Positions 7,250 to 15,141 of a stretch of 40,558 nt of DNA are shown in pieces. This DNA comes from Acidimicrobiia bacterium (lineage in GTDB: Bacteria > Actinomycetota > Acidimicrobiia > Acidimicrobiales > AC-14). The stretch covers positions 1-40,558 of the forward strand of contig JAHFUQ010000024.1 of the NCBI GenBank assembly GCA_023265045.1, in the 5' to 3' direction. Numbering within the stretch: position 1 is the first letter of the stretch; each line of letters begins with the position of its first letter. Under the pieces are notes generated by a model. It was not told where the DNA came from. It saw only the letters and a program-made list of their open reading frames with translations, and ran no database searches. The translations under genes and the position numbers were made by a program.

Positions 7250-8700
7250 CGGAGCGCCGGACGAAGATCGTGGCGACCATCGGGCCGGCGTCCGAGGACC
7301 CTTCCACGCTGGGCCGGCTGGTGGCGGCGGGGATGAACATGGCGCGGCTGTCGCTGGCCCACGGCCCCCTCGAGGAGACCCTCGAGCGGATCAGGCGGGT
7401 GCGGGCCGCCGCCGAGGACGCGAACGCCAACGTCGGCATCCTCGCCGACCTTCCGGGGCCCAAGGTGCGCGCCGCGCCCTTTCCCGAGCGGGGCGTGTAC
7501 TTCGTCGAGGGGGCCGAGACCGAACTGGTGGCGGCGACCGGCGCCCGGACCGACGCCAGTGACTGGCAGCGCATCGCCGTCGACCTTCCGTCGCTCGTGT
7601 CCGACGTGCAGGTCGGCGATCGCGTGGCGCTGGGCGACGGCGGGATCCAGTTCACGGTCGAGGCGATCCGCGGCGAGCGGCTGGCGGCCCGGGTCCTGAC
7701 CGGCGGGAACGTGCGCGGCCGGCCGGGTGTGACGTTCCCGTCGAGCCGCTTCACCGCCCCGACGCCGACTCCCGAGGACCTCCGCCTGCTGGAGGCCGTG
7801 ATCGCGGCGGGCGTCGAGGCCGTGGCCGTGTCGTTCGTCCGTTCGGCGGCGGACATCGACGCGGTGCGGGCCGCGGCCGGCGCCGATCCGCCCATGCTGG
7901 TGGCGAAGATCGAGACCCAGTCCGCCGTCGACGCCCTCGACGAGGTGATCGCCGCCGCCGACGCGGTGATGGTCGCCCGCGGCGACCTCGGCATCCGGTG
8001 CGCGTTGGAGGACGTCCCCCATTACCAGAAGCGCATCATCCACGCCACCGTCGCCTACGGCCGGCCGGTGATCACCGCGACGCAGATGCTGGAGTCGATG
8101 GTGCAGTCACCGGCGCCGACGCGCGCCGAGGTGAGCGACGTCGCCAACGCGGTGTTCGACGGCACCAGCGCCCTCATGCTGTCGGGCGAGACCGCGATCG
8201 GCCACGACCCCGCCAACGCGGTGCGGACCATGGCGCGGATCGCCACCCGGGCGGAGCGGGAGTTCGACTACCTGGGGTGGGGCCTGGCCCTGGGGCGCCA
8301 GCAGGTCGCCGAGACGCGCGGCGCCCCGGCCAAGGTGCGCATCACGGCCGCCATCTCGGCCGCCGCCTGGCGCGCCGCCGCCGACGCGGAAGCCACGGCC
8401 ATCATCGCCTGCACGAACAGCGGCGCCACGGCCCGGGCCATCTCCCGCTTCCGCCCCACCGTGCCCGTGCTGGCGGCCACGCCGTCGCTGCGCACCGCCC
8501 GGCAGCTGTCGGTCGCCTGGGGGATCACGCCCATGCTGGTGGAGCCTCGGCAGTCCACCGACGACATCGTGTGGTTCGCCATCCAGGCCGCCGTCCAGCA
8601 CGGGTTTGTCAAGACCGACGACGTGGTCGCCATCCTCGCCGGGGCTCCGGACGAGCCGGTGCCGACCACCGACGTCCTTCGGCTGGTGCGGATCCGGTGA
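7246..8700 (+). CDS. pyk: Pyruvate kinase
   Basis: 484 residues; transfers phosphate from PEP to ADP. Recognisable features are the N-terminal RRTKIVATIGPAS, the substrate Arg/Asn region NMARLSLAHG, the ILADLPGPKVR strand before the small B domain, and AVAVSFVRSAADI. The metal- and PEP-binding block is VAKIETQSAVDALDEVI followed by AVMVARGDLGI. Then come ITATQMLESM, ANAVFDGTSALMLSGETA and a C-terminal effector domain (SGATARAISRFRP). NMARLSLAHG and KIET are milder variants of the more usual RLNFSHG and KIEN. ATG 7246 overlaps the preceding stop. It sits within an aro-rich block, next to PEP metabolism. Confidence 0.95.
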   Translation: MTERRTKIVATIGPASEDPSTLGRLVAAGMNMARLSLAHGPLEETLERIRRVRAAAEDANANVGILADLPGPKVRAAPFPERGVYFVEGAETELVAATGARTDASDWQRIAVDLPSLVSDVQVGDRVALGDGGIQFTVEAIRGERLAARVLTGGNVRGRPGVTFPSSRFTAPTPTPEDLRLLEAVIAAGVEAVAVSFVRSAADIDAVRAAAGADPPMLVAKIETQSAVDALDEVIAAADAVMVARGDLGIRCALEDVPHYQKRIIHATVAYGRPVITATQMLESMVQSPAPTRAEVSDVANAVFDGTSALMLSGETAIGHDPANAVRTMARIATRAEREFDYLGWGLALGRQQVAETRGAPAKVRITAAISAAAWRAAADAEATAIIACTNSGATARAISRFRPTVPVLAATPSLRTARQLSVAWGITPMLVEPRQSTDDIVWFAIQAAVQHGFVKTDDVVAILAGAPDEPVPTTDVLRLVRIR

Positions 8701-8864
8701 AAGAGGCGCTCGGCTACGCCGTGGCCGTGGTGATCCTCGTGGTCGGCGGGGCGATCGTGCGCACGCCCGTCCTCAACTGGATCTGCGGCCCCGCCATCGT
8801 GATCGTCTCCGTGTCGATGATCGGGGCCTGGAGGGACAAGCGAGACCGGAGCCCCGGTCCGTGA
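8697..8864 (+). CDS. Small membrane protein, 55 residues
   Basis: GTG 8697 overlaps the pyk stop (GTGA), and its own stop overlaps the GTG of the next gene (GTGA). The short product has two hydrophobic stretches (AVAVVILVVGGAIV and ICGPAIVIVSVSMIGAW) and a charged tail (RDKRDRSPG). Coupling on both sides and the membrane-like composition support a real gene. I recognise no family; the neighbouring DUF457 membrane protein may be a partner. Confidence 0.7.
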   Translation: MKEALGYAVAVVILVVGGAIVRTPVLNWICGPAIVIVSVSMIGAWRDKRDRSPGP

Positions 8865-9721
8865 GTTGGGCGGCCCACGAGCTCGAGTCCTACTTCATCC
8901 AGAAGCACACCAAGCAGAAGGTCTCCTACCTCGCCATCCTGCTCGGCTGCCTGCTGCCCGACCTGTTCACCAAGCTGCCCGTCTACGGCCTGCACATCGG
9001 CAACATGACGTTCATCAAGGCCTCCACGCCCTACAAGTACCACCGGGGCTGGCCGGGCGTCGGCTTCACCCACACCCTGATGTTCGGGCTCGTGTTCGCC
9101 CTGGTGGTGCTGTACCTCACCAAGAACCGGGCGTGGTTCCTGGGCCTCACGCTGGGGGCGTTCGCCCACGTGCTGACCGACGTCTTCGACAGCGTCGGCA
9201 CCATGGTGTTCTTCCCGTTCACCACCCAGCACTACTCGACCGGGATGTGGGCGTACGCCGCCCAGGCGGGCCGCTACGGGGACGCGGCGGCCTACTACTC
9301 CAGCCTCGGCGGGGTGTGGGACTTCTTCTGGCTGTGCATGGCGCTCACCGGCTTCAAGGTGTTCAGCCGGGAGTTCTTCTTCGACACGGTCGTGCCCGAC
9401 GACCCCGCATGGGGATGGCTGCGGCGGAGGTTCGGGCTGTCGGACCGGGCCATGCTGGCGATGTACCGCTCGTACTTCGTCTACGGCGCCTGCCGGATCT
9501 TCGCCTGGTTCGGCTGGGCCCGGTTCCTCAACCCGCGCCGGGGCGTCGAGCGCCTCGACTGGCACTGGGGCGGGCCGTCATGGGTCTCGAAGGTGCACGC
9601 CCACGCCGGCAGCAACGGGGAGTTCTTCGCCAACACGGCCAGGGGCGCCGTGCTGTGGTCCGTCGCCGTGTGGCTCCTGTGGCGCTTCGCCGGCCGCCGG
9701 CTCTGGGACCGCGCCCACTGA
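8861..9721 (+). CDS. DUF457/YdjM-family membrane-bound metal-dependent hydrolase
   Basis: A 286-residue multi-span membrane protein. The N-terminal half has [18 protein letters not shown], then LLGCLLPDL, the histidine motif [14 protein letters not shown] and [12 protein letters not shown]. This HT...HxxxD arrangement is typical of the DUF457 (YdjM-like) family, annotated as inner-membrane metal-dependent hydrolases without a known substrate. The C-terminal half, with [17 protein letters not shown] and an aromatic-rich tail, is less familiar. GTG 8861 overlaps the preceding stop. About 160 nt without + strand coding follow before aroC. Confidence 0.75.
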   Translation: MSWAAHELESYFIQKHTKQKVSYLAILLGCLLPDLFTKLPVYGLHIGNMTFIKASTPYKYHRGWPGVGFTHTLMFGLVFALVVLYLTKNRAWFLGLTLGAFAHVLTDVFDSVGTMVFFPFTTQHYSTGMWAYAAQAGRYGDAAAYYSSLGGVWDFFWLCMALTGFKVFSREFFFDTVVPDDPAWGWLRRRFGLSDRAMLAMYRSYFVYGACRIFAWFGWARFLNPRRGVERLDWHWGGPSWVSKVHAHAGSNGEFFANTARGAVLWSVAVWLLWRFAGRRLWDRAH

Positions 9722-9817
9722 GTCGAGCGCGCCGCCGCGCCGCTTGACCCACCAGGCCCGCCCGAAGGCGGCCGCCACCGGGATGGCCTGGGCGCCGCAG
9801 AAGCACACCGCACACAT
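9578..9817 (-). CDS. Candidate small antisense ORF (uncertain)
   Basis: On the minus strand ATG 9817 opens an 80-residue frame. Its first part, [20 protein letters not shown], is cysteine-rich and hydrophobic and lies in the intergenic gap; the rest is antisense to the DUF457 gene. A TAGGCT box lies eight bases before the ATG on that strand, the same arrangement as at alaS. The antisense second half argues against it. I recognise no family. Confidence 0.25.
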   Translation of the reverse strand: MCAVCFCGAQAIPVAAAFGRAWWVKRRGGALDSVGAVPEPAAGEAPQEPHGDGPQHGAPGRVGEELPVAAGVGVHLRDP

Positions 9818-9858
9818 TGCGGCCGAGCCTAGGCGCACATTTCCGCCGAGCCCACGCG
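9813..9858 (+). repeat. Two 23-nt imperfect direct repeats upstream of aroC
   Basis: Units at 9813-9835 and 9836-9858 share 19 of 23 bases; both begin cacatt and contain gccgagcc. They end 10 nt before the TACGAT box proposed for aroC. A tandem operator is one possible reading, by position alone. The rest of the 9722-9868 gap shows nothing further on the + strand. Confidence 0.6.
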
Positions 9859-9868
9859 CGCCGCCACC

Positions 9869-9884
9869 TACGATCATGGTCGTG
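9869..9884 (+). promoter_or_regulatory. Putative leaderless promoter of aroC
   Basis: TACGAT (9869-9874) fits TANNNT and is followed after seven bases by GTG 9882, the same spacing as at mihF and the DUF3472 gene. No Shine-Dalgarno sequence precedes the start and no good -35 is seen. Confidence 0.45.
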
Positions 9885-11051
9885 CTGCGCTACCTCACTG
9901 CGGGCGAATCGCACGGCCAGGCCCTGGTCGTGATCGTCGAGGGCCTGCCCGCGGGGCTCCCCCTGCGGGTCGAGGAGGTGCAGGACGAGCTCGCCCGCCG
10001 CCGGCTCGGGTTCGGCCGGGGCCCGCGCATGCGGTTCGAGCGCGACGAGGTAACGCTGCTCGGTGGGATCCGCCACGGACACACGCTCGGCTCGCCGGTG
10101 GCCATCGAGATCGCCAACACGGAGTGGCCCAAGTGGCAGGCGGAGATGAGCCCCGCGCCCGGCGCCACGGCCAAGCCGCTGACCCGTCCCCGCCCGGGCC
10201 ACGCCGACCTCCCCGGCATGCAGAAGTACGGGTTCACCGACGCGCGCGACGTGCTGGAGCGGGCGTCGGCGCGCGAGACCGCGGCCCGCGTCGCGGCCGG
10301 CGCGTGCGCCAAGGCGCTCCTGGCCCGCATCGAGGTCTCGATCCTGTCCCACGTCATCCAGATGGGGCCCGTCGTCTCCAAGTCCGCGCTGCGCCCGACC
10401 CCGGCCGACGTGGAGACGGTCGACGCCTCGCCGGTCCGCTGCTTCGACGCCGACGCCGAAGAAGCGATGGTGGCCGAGATCGAGGCGACCGCCAAGGTGG
10501 GCGACTCGCTCGGCGGCGTCGTCGAGGTCCTCGCGTACGGCGTCCCGGTCGGGCTGGGGAGCCACGTCCACTGGGACCGCAAGATCGACGGCCTGCTGGC
10601 CCAGGCGCTCATGAGCATCCACGCGGTGAAAGCGGTGGAGATCGGCGAGGGGTTCGACGTGGCCGGGCGGCGCGGCTCGGAGGCGCACGACGAGATCCTT
10701 TGGGACGCCCGCCAGGGCGCCTACCGCCGGCCGTCGGCGCGGGCCGGCGGGGTGGAGGGCGGCATCACCAACGGCGACCTGTTCGTGGTCCGGGCGGCGA
10801 TGAAGCCGCTGTCCACGCTCAACCGGCCGGTGCTGCGCACCGTCGATGTCACCACCAAGGAGGAGTCGGTCTCCTTCAAGGAGCGCACCGACGTCACCGC
10901 CGTGCCGGCGATGGGCGTGGTGGCCGAGACCATGGTGGCGCTGGTCCTCGCGGGCGAGGCGCTGCGCAAGTTCGGGGGCGACTCCGTCGACGAGTTTGTC
11001 CGCAACCGGGGCGCCTATCTCGAATCCCTCGCTGGCGGGGCGGGCAGCTGA
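9882..11051 (+). CDS. aroC: Chorismate synthase
   Basis: About 389 residues; converts EPSP to chorismate with reduced FMN, the last common aromatic step. It shows [67 protein letters not shown], the signature [34 protein letters not shown] and [12 protein letters not shown] 9882 gives the canonical N-terminus and fits a leaderless start. ATG 9876 (two residues longer) and the far upstream start at 9744 are less likely. It begins the aroC-aroK-aroB-aroQ cluster. Its stop lies within CTGA, where aroK appears to start. Confidence 0.95.
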   Translation: MLRYLTAGESHGQALVVIVEGLPAGLPLRVEEVQDELARRRLGFGRGPRMRFERDEVTLLGGIRHGHTLGSPVAIEIANTEWPKWQAEMSPAPGATAKPLTRPRPGHADLPGMQKYGFTDARDVLERASARETAARVAAGACAKALLARIEVSILSHVIQMGPVVSKSALRPTPADVETVDASPVRCFDADAEEAMVAEIEATAKVGDSLGGVVEVLAYGVPVGLGSHVHWDRKIDGLLAQALMSIHAVKAVEIGEGFDVAGRRGSEAHDEILWDARQGAYRRPSARAGGVEGGITNGDLFVVRAAMKPLSTLNRPVLRTVDVTTKEESVSFKERTDVTAVPAMGVVAETMVALVLAGEALRKFGGDSVDEFVRNRGAYLESLAGGAGS

Positions 11052-11569
11052 GCCGGTCGCTCACGCTGGTGGGGATGATGGGTGCGGGCAAGACCACGGT
11101 CGGCCGGGCGCTCGCCGACCGGTTGGGGTGGGCGTTCATCGACAGCGACCGCCAGGTCGAGGCCCGCACCGGCCGCACGGTGGCCGACATCTGGCGCACC
11201 GAGGGTGAGCCGGGCTTCCGCCACCTGGAACGGGAGGCGCTGGAGGACGCGCTGGCGGCCACCGCCGAGCGGCCGGCGGTGGTGGCGGCCGCGGGCGGGA
11301 CGGTGCTCGACCCCCGCAACCGCGACCTGTTGCGCCGGCACCCGCCGGTCGTGTGGCTGCGAGCCCGGCCGGAGACGTCGGCGGCCCGGGTCGGGACCGG
11401 TGAGACCCGGCCGTTGCTCGCCGGCGACCCCCTCGGGGCGCTCCAGCGGCTGGGCGCCGAGCGGCGGCCGTTCTACGAGGAGGTGGCCGACACCGTGGTC
11501 GACGTGGACGACCTCACGCCCGACCAGATCGTCGAGCGGGTCATGGCGGCGACGCAGGCCGCCTCGTGA
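11048..11569 (+). CDS. aroK: Shikimate kinase, apparent CTG start
   Basis: 173 residues; phosphorylates shikimate at O3 with ATP. The P-loop is [11 protein letters not shown] (residues 9-19), followed by the shikimate-binding [28 protein letters not shown] and the lid region TRPLLAGDP, then [14 protein letters not shown]. No ATG, GTG or TTG lies in frame close upstream, and starting downstream would remove the strand before the P-loop. CTG 11048, which forms a CTGA overlap with the aroC stop and follows ggcgggg, is therefore the likely start. The end overlaps aroB (GTGA). Confidence 0.93.
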   Translation: MSRSLTLVGMMGAGKTTVGRALADRLGWAFIDSDRQVEARTGRTVADIWRTEGEPGFRHLEREALEDALAATAERPAVVAAAGGTVLDPRNRDLLRRHPPVVWLRARPETSAARVGTGETRPLLAGDPLGALQRLGAERRPFYEEVADTVVDVDDLTPDQIVERVMAATQAAS

Positions 11570-12579
11570 TCACCGTTCCCGTCGACCTTGGCGAGCGGTC
11601 GTACCCGGTGCTGGTGGGGCGCGGCGCCCGCCACCGCCTGTGCGAGGTGCTGCCCGCGGGCGCGGCACGCGCGGCCGTCGTCACCCAGGGCAGCATCGAG
11701 GTGGCGGTGGACGCGGGCGTGCCGCAGCAGACGTTCACGATCGACGAGGGGGAAGGGGCCAAGTGCCTCGAAACCGTCGAGGACCTGTGCCGGCGGTTCT
11801 CGCGCTTCGGGCTCACCCGTGCCGACGTGGTGGTGGCGGTGGGAGGCGGCGTCGTCACCGACACGGCCGGGTTCGCGGCGGCCGTCTACCATCGGGGGGT
11901 GGCGGTGGTGCACGTGCCCACCACCCTGCTCGGCCAGGTCGACGCGGCCATCGGGGGCAAGACGGGCGTGAACCTCCCGGAGGGCAAGAACCTGGTCGGC
12001 GCCTTCTGGCAGCCCGCGGCGGTGCTGTGCGACACCGAGGTGCTCGAGACCCTGCCGCCGCGCGAGTACCGCAGCGGCCTGGGCGAGATCGCCAAGTACC
12101 ACTTCCTGGACGAGCCGGGCCGGCGGGACCTGGCCGACCTCCCGCTCGACGAGAAGGTGGCGCGGTGCGTCGCCATCAAGGCGGCGGTGGTCTCCGCGGA
12201 CGAGCGTGAGGGAGGGCGCCGGGCGACCCTCAACTACGGCCACACCCTGGCGCACGCCCTGGAGACCGTCGGCCGTTACGACCTGCGCCACGGCGAGGCC
12301 GTCGCCATCGGGTTGTGCTTCGCGGCGCGGCTGGCGAACCGCCTCGGGCGGATCGGCGACGACCGGGTCAAGGAGCACGACCGGGTCGTGATCGGCTACG
12401 GCCTGCCCACGGCCGTCCCGACCGGCCACGACGTCGACGAGCTGCTCCGGGTGATGGCGCGAGACAAGAAGGCGTTGACGGGCTACACCTTCGTGTTGGA
12501 CGGGCCGGCGGGCGTGGAGGTCGTGCGCGATGTCCCTCGTGCCGCCGTCGTCGCCACCCTGGCCGAGGTGGCGGCATGA
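11566..12579 (+). CDS. aroB: 3-dehydroquinate synthase
   Basis: 337 residues; converts DAHP to 3-dehydroquinate using NAD+ and a divalent metal. It carries the NAD-binding VVVAVGGGVVTDTAGFAAA, the substrate region VPTTLLGQVDAAIGGKTGVN and NLVGAFWQP. The metal ligands are in the stretch from GLGEIAKY through LNYGHTLAHALE to RHGEAVAIG. The C-terminus has MARDKKALTG. Length is a little short but complete. GTG 11566 overlaps aroK (GTGA). Its stop overlaps the ATG of a 24-codon ORF in front of aroQ (ATGA). Confidence 0.95.
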   Translation: MITVPVDLGERSYPVLVGRGARHRLCEVLPAGAARAAVVTQGSIEVAVDAGVPQQTFTIDEGEGAKCLETVEDLCRRFSRFGLTRADVVVAVGGGVVTDTAGFAAAVYHRGVAVVHVPTTLLGQVDAAIGGKTGVNLPEGKNLVGAFWQPAAVLCDTEVLETLPPREYRSGLGEIAKYHFLDEPGRRDLADLPLDEKVARCVAIKAAVVSADEREGGRRATLNYGHTLAHALETVGRYDLRHGEAVAIGLCFAARLANRLGRIGDDRVKEHDRVVIGYGLPTAVPTGHDVDELLRVMARDKKALTGYTFVLDGPAGVEVVRDVPRAAVVATLAEVAA

Positions 12580-12650
12580 CCGCGACTTCCCGAGGTCTAC
12601 GCGCGCTCGGGGTCCGCGTGCCCCATTGGCGCGGAAACGTTCCGTCGTGA
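12576..12650 (+). CDS. 24-codon ORF coupled between aroB and aroQ
   Basis: ATG 12576 overlaps the aroB stop (ATGA) and the ORF ends at TGA 12648-12650, overlapping the aroQ GTG (GTGA). Its C-terminus reads GVRVPHWRGNVPS. A very similar ending, GVPMPQWRGRVAR, is found in the ribD-ribE gap at about 37816-37853. Perfect coupling at both ends suggests it is translated, either as a small peptide or simply as a ribosome bridge to aroQ. No known family. Confidence 0.5.
   Translation: MTATSRGLRALGVRVPHWRGNVPS
12601..12636 (+). repeat. Dispersed 36-nt repeat, copy upstream of aroQ
   Basis: Bases 12601-12636 match 37804-37839 at 30 of 36 positions. The core tgccccaNtggcgcggaa differs at a single base. 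This copy ends 10 nt before the aroQ start; the other ends 16 nt before the probable ribE start. Both encode P(H/Q)WRG in the mini-ORF frame. Confidence 0.7.
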
Positions 12651-13090
12651 GCCTTATCGTCCTCCTGTCGGGGCCCAACCTGAACCTGCTGGGCGAGCGC
12701 CAGCCGTTGATCTACGGCACGGCCACGCTCGACGACCTGGTCGACCGGGCCCGGGCGGCGGCGACCAAGCACGGGCACGAGCTCGAGCACCTCCAGTCCA
12801 ATCACGAGGGCGAGCTGGTCGACGCCGTGCACCGGGCTCGGGGGCTGGCCGCGGCGATCATCGTCAACGGCGCCGCCCTCACCCACTACGGCTGGTCGCT
12901 CCACGACGCGCTGGCGACGTTCGAGGGGCCAGTCGTCGAGCTGCACATCTCCAACCCTGAGGCACGCGAGGAGTGGCGGCGCACGTCGGTCCTGGCGCCG
13001 GTGGCCACCGGCACGATCCAGGGCTTTGGCGGGCACGGCTACGAGCTGGCGGTGGAGGCCGTCGCCCGCCTCCTGGCGGACGGCGCGTGA
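12647..13090 (+). CDS. aroQ: 3-dehydroquinate dehydratase, type II
   Basis: 147 residues, the usual size for the dodecameric type II enzyme that makes 3-dehydroshikimate. It has LLSGPNLNLLGERQPLIYG, with the lid Arg and the catalytic Tyr, then LQSNHEGELVDAVHRA, VELHISN with the catalytic His, and TGTIQGFGGHGYELAV. The usual NPGAYTHTSVALRDAL loop is here NGAALTHYGWSLHDAL, and the region after HISN is EEWRRTSVLAPVA, so it is a diverged member. GTG 12647 gives the right length; longer frames upstream are noise. The end overlaps the S9 peptidase gene by GTGA. Confidence 0.9.
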   Translation: MSLIVLLSGPNLNLLGERQPLIYGTATLDDLVDRARAAATKHGHELEHLQSNHEGELVDAVHRARGLAAAIIVNGAALTHYGWSLHDALATFEGPVVELHISNPEAREEWRRTSVLAPVATGTIQGFGGHGYELAVEAVARLLADGA

Positions 13091-15141
13091 CCGACTTCCC
13101 GTCGCAGTACGCCCGGACCCGGCGGTTCTCCCTCGGCCAGCCTCGCGGCTTCACGGTCGCCTCCGACGGCAGCCGCGTGCTGTTCCTGCGGTCCCGGTCG
13201 GGCGTGGACCCCCTGACGAGCCTGTACGTGTACGACGTGGCGGCGGCGACGGAGTGGATGCTGGCCGACGCGGGCGAGGTGTCGCTCGGCGCCTCCGACC
13301 TCGCGGAGGCGGAGCTGCGGCGCCGGGAGCGGGTGCGCGAACTGTCGACCGGCATCGTCGCCTACTCGTGCGACCCGCTGGCGCGCACCGCGGTGTTCCT
13401 GCTCGACGGCGCCGTGTTCACCGCCGACGTGGCGTCCGGCGCGGTGCGGCGTGTCCCCACCCGCGACGGCCCGAGCGACGCCCGTCCGAACGCGTCTGGG
13501 ACGCACGTCGCCTATGTGAGCGACGGCCGGCTGTCGGTGGTGAGTCCCGACGGCGGCGAGGTCCTGCGGGTGGGCGACGAGGGCGACGGCCCCCACGTCA
13601 CGTGGGGCCTGGCCGAGTTCGTGGCGGCCGAGGAGATGGGGCGCACGGAGGGCTACTGGTGGTGCCCCGACGGCCGCCGGCTGGCGGTGGCGCGCGTCGA
13701 CACCAGCGCGGTGGCGACGACCTCGCTCCTCGACGCCTCCGACCCCCGCGCCCGGCCCCTCGAGTTGCGCTACCCGTTCGCGGGAACGGCCAACGCCGAG
13801 GTCGGGCTCCTCGTCGTCGGCTTCGAAGGCGCGCCCGTCCTGGTGGTGTGGGACTGGGTCGAGTTCCCGTACCTGGTCCGCGTGGTTTGGCACGGCGAGG
13901 ACGAGCTGACCCTGCTCGTGCAGTCGCGCGACCAGCGCCAAATGCAGGTCCTGACCGCGGACCCTGCGACGGGGGCGTCGCAGGTGCGGCGGGAAACGGA
14001 GGACGAGCGGTGGAACGAGATCGTGCCCGGCGTCCCGGCGTGGACGCCGGACGGCCGCCTGGTCACGGCGGGTTGGGCGGGCGACGCCATGGCGGTGTTC
14101 GTCGAGGACGAACCCGTCACGCCGCCGGGCGTCCAGGTGCGCGAGGTCGTGCGGGCGGGCGACGAGCTCTTGTTCACCGCGTCGACCGAGCCGACCGAAG
14201 TGCACGTGTGGCGCGGCGCCCAGGCGATCACCCACCGCCCGGGGGTCCACTCCGTCGCGGCCGGCGGCGACGTGCTCGTCATCACCTCCTCGACGGCGGA
14301 GTCATTCGACGCCCAGACGGCCGTGCTGAAGGACGGACGGCCGGTGGGCACGATCGGCGCGACGGTCGAGGCGCCCGGGGTGCGGGCGCGTCCCCAGTTC
14401 GTGGCCTTGGGCGCCCGCGCCCTGCGCGCCGCCGTCTTCGTGCCGACCGGCGAGCCGCCGTGGCCCGTCCTACTCGATCCGTACGGCGGCCCCCACCACC
14501 AGAAGGTCCTGCGGGCCAGGCGGAGGCTCGCCGAGTCGGCCTGGTTCGCGGACGAGGGGTTCGCGGTCGTCGTGGCCGACGGCCGGGGCACGGGCGGGCG
14601 GGGTCGCGAGTGGGACCAGGCCATCCACCTCAACCTCGCCGACGTCGTCCTCGAGGACCAGGTCGACGCCCTGCTGGCGGCCGCGGTGCGGCATCCCGAG
14701 TTGGATCTCACGCGCGTCGCCATCCGGGGCAGTTCGTTCGGCGGCTACCTCGCCGCCCTGGCCGTCCTGCGCCGGCCCGACGTCTTCCACGCCGCCATCG
14801 CCATCGCGCCCGTCACCGAGTGGCGCTTCTACGACACCCACTACACCGAGCGGTACCTCGGCGACCCCAACGAGCGTTCCGAGGTCTACGACCGCAACTC
14901 GCTGCTGCCCGGCGCCGCCAAGGTGGAACGGCCGCTGCTGCTCGTCCACGGCCTGGCCGACGACAACGTGCTGCCGGCGAACACGCTGCGGCTGTCGGCG
15001 GAGCTGGTGGGCGGGGGCCGCCGCCACGAGCTCGTCATGTTGCCGGGGGCCAGCCACGTCATGTCCCGGGACGAGATCACCGCCCGCGTCTTGACCATGG
15101 AGCTGGAGTTCCTGCGCTCGTCCCTCGGGGTCGGCGGCTGA
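13087..15141 (+). CDS. S9B-type prolyl oligopeptidase / dipeptidyl peptidase IV family protein
   Basis: 684 residues. The first ~430 form a WD-like beta-propeller (repeats such as AVFLLDGAVFTADVASGAVR), including the paired glutamates EFVAAEEMGRTEGYWW that anchor the substrate amino terminus in DPP-IV enzymes. The C-terminal alpha/beta-hydrolase has DPYGGPHHQ and ADGRGTGGRG. Its nucleophile is in RGSSFGGYLA, the acid in HGLADDNV and the histidine in GASHVMS. No signal peptide is seen, so it is probably cytoplasmic. The nucleophile elbow GSSFGG differs from the common GWSYGG but keeps Ser. GTG 13087 overlaps aroQ. A dipeptide-releasing role is family inference. Confidence 0.88.
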   Translation: MTDFPSQYARTRRFSLGQPRGFTVASDGSRVLFLRSRSGVDPLTSLYVYDVAAATEWMLADAGEVSLGASDLAEAELRRRERVRELSTGIVAYSCDPLARTAVFLLDGAVFTADVASGAVRRVPTRDGPSDARPNASGTHVAYVSDGRLSVVSPDGGEVLRVGDEGDGPHVTWGLAEFVAAEEMGRTEGYWWCPDGRRLAVARVDTSAVATTSLLDASDPRARPLELRYPFAGTANAEVGLLVVGFEGAPVLVVWDWVEFPYLVRVVWHGEDELTLLVQSRDQRQMQVLTADPATGASQVRRETEDERWNEIVPGVPAWTPDGRLVTAGWAGDAMAVFVEDEPVTPPGVQVREVVRAGDELLFTASTEPTEVHVWRGAQAITHRPGVHSVAAGGDVLVITSSTAESFDAQTAVLKDGRPVGTIGATVEAPGVRARPQFVALGARALRAAVFVPTGEPPWPVLLDPYGGPHHQKVLRARRRLAESAWFADEGFAVVVADGRGTGGRGREWDQAIHLNLADVVLEDQVDALLAAAVRHPELDLTRVAIRGSSFGGYLAALAVLRRPDVFHAAIAIAPVTEWRFYDTHYTERYLGDPNERSEVYDRNSLLPGAAKVERPLLLVHGLADDNVLPANTLRLSAELVGGGRRHELVMLPGASHVMSRDEITARVLTMELEFLRSSLGVGG

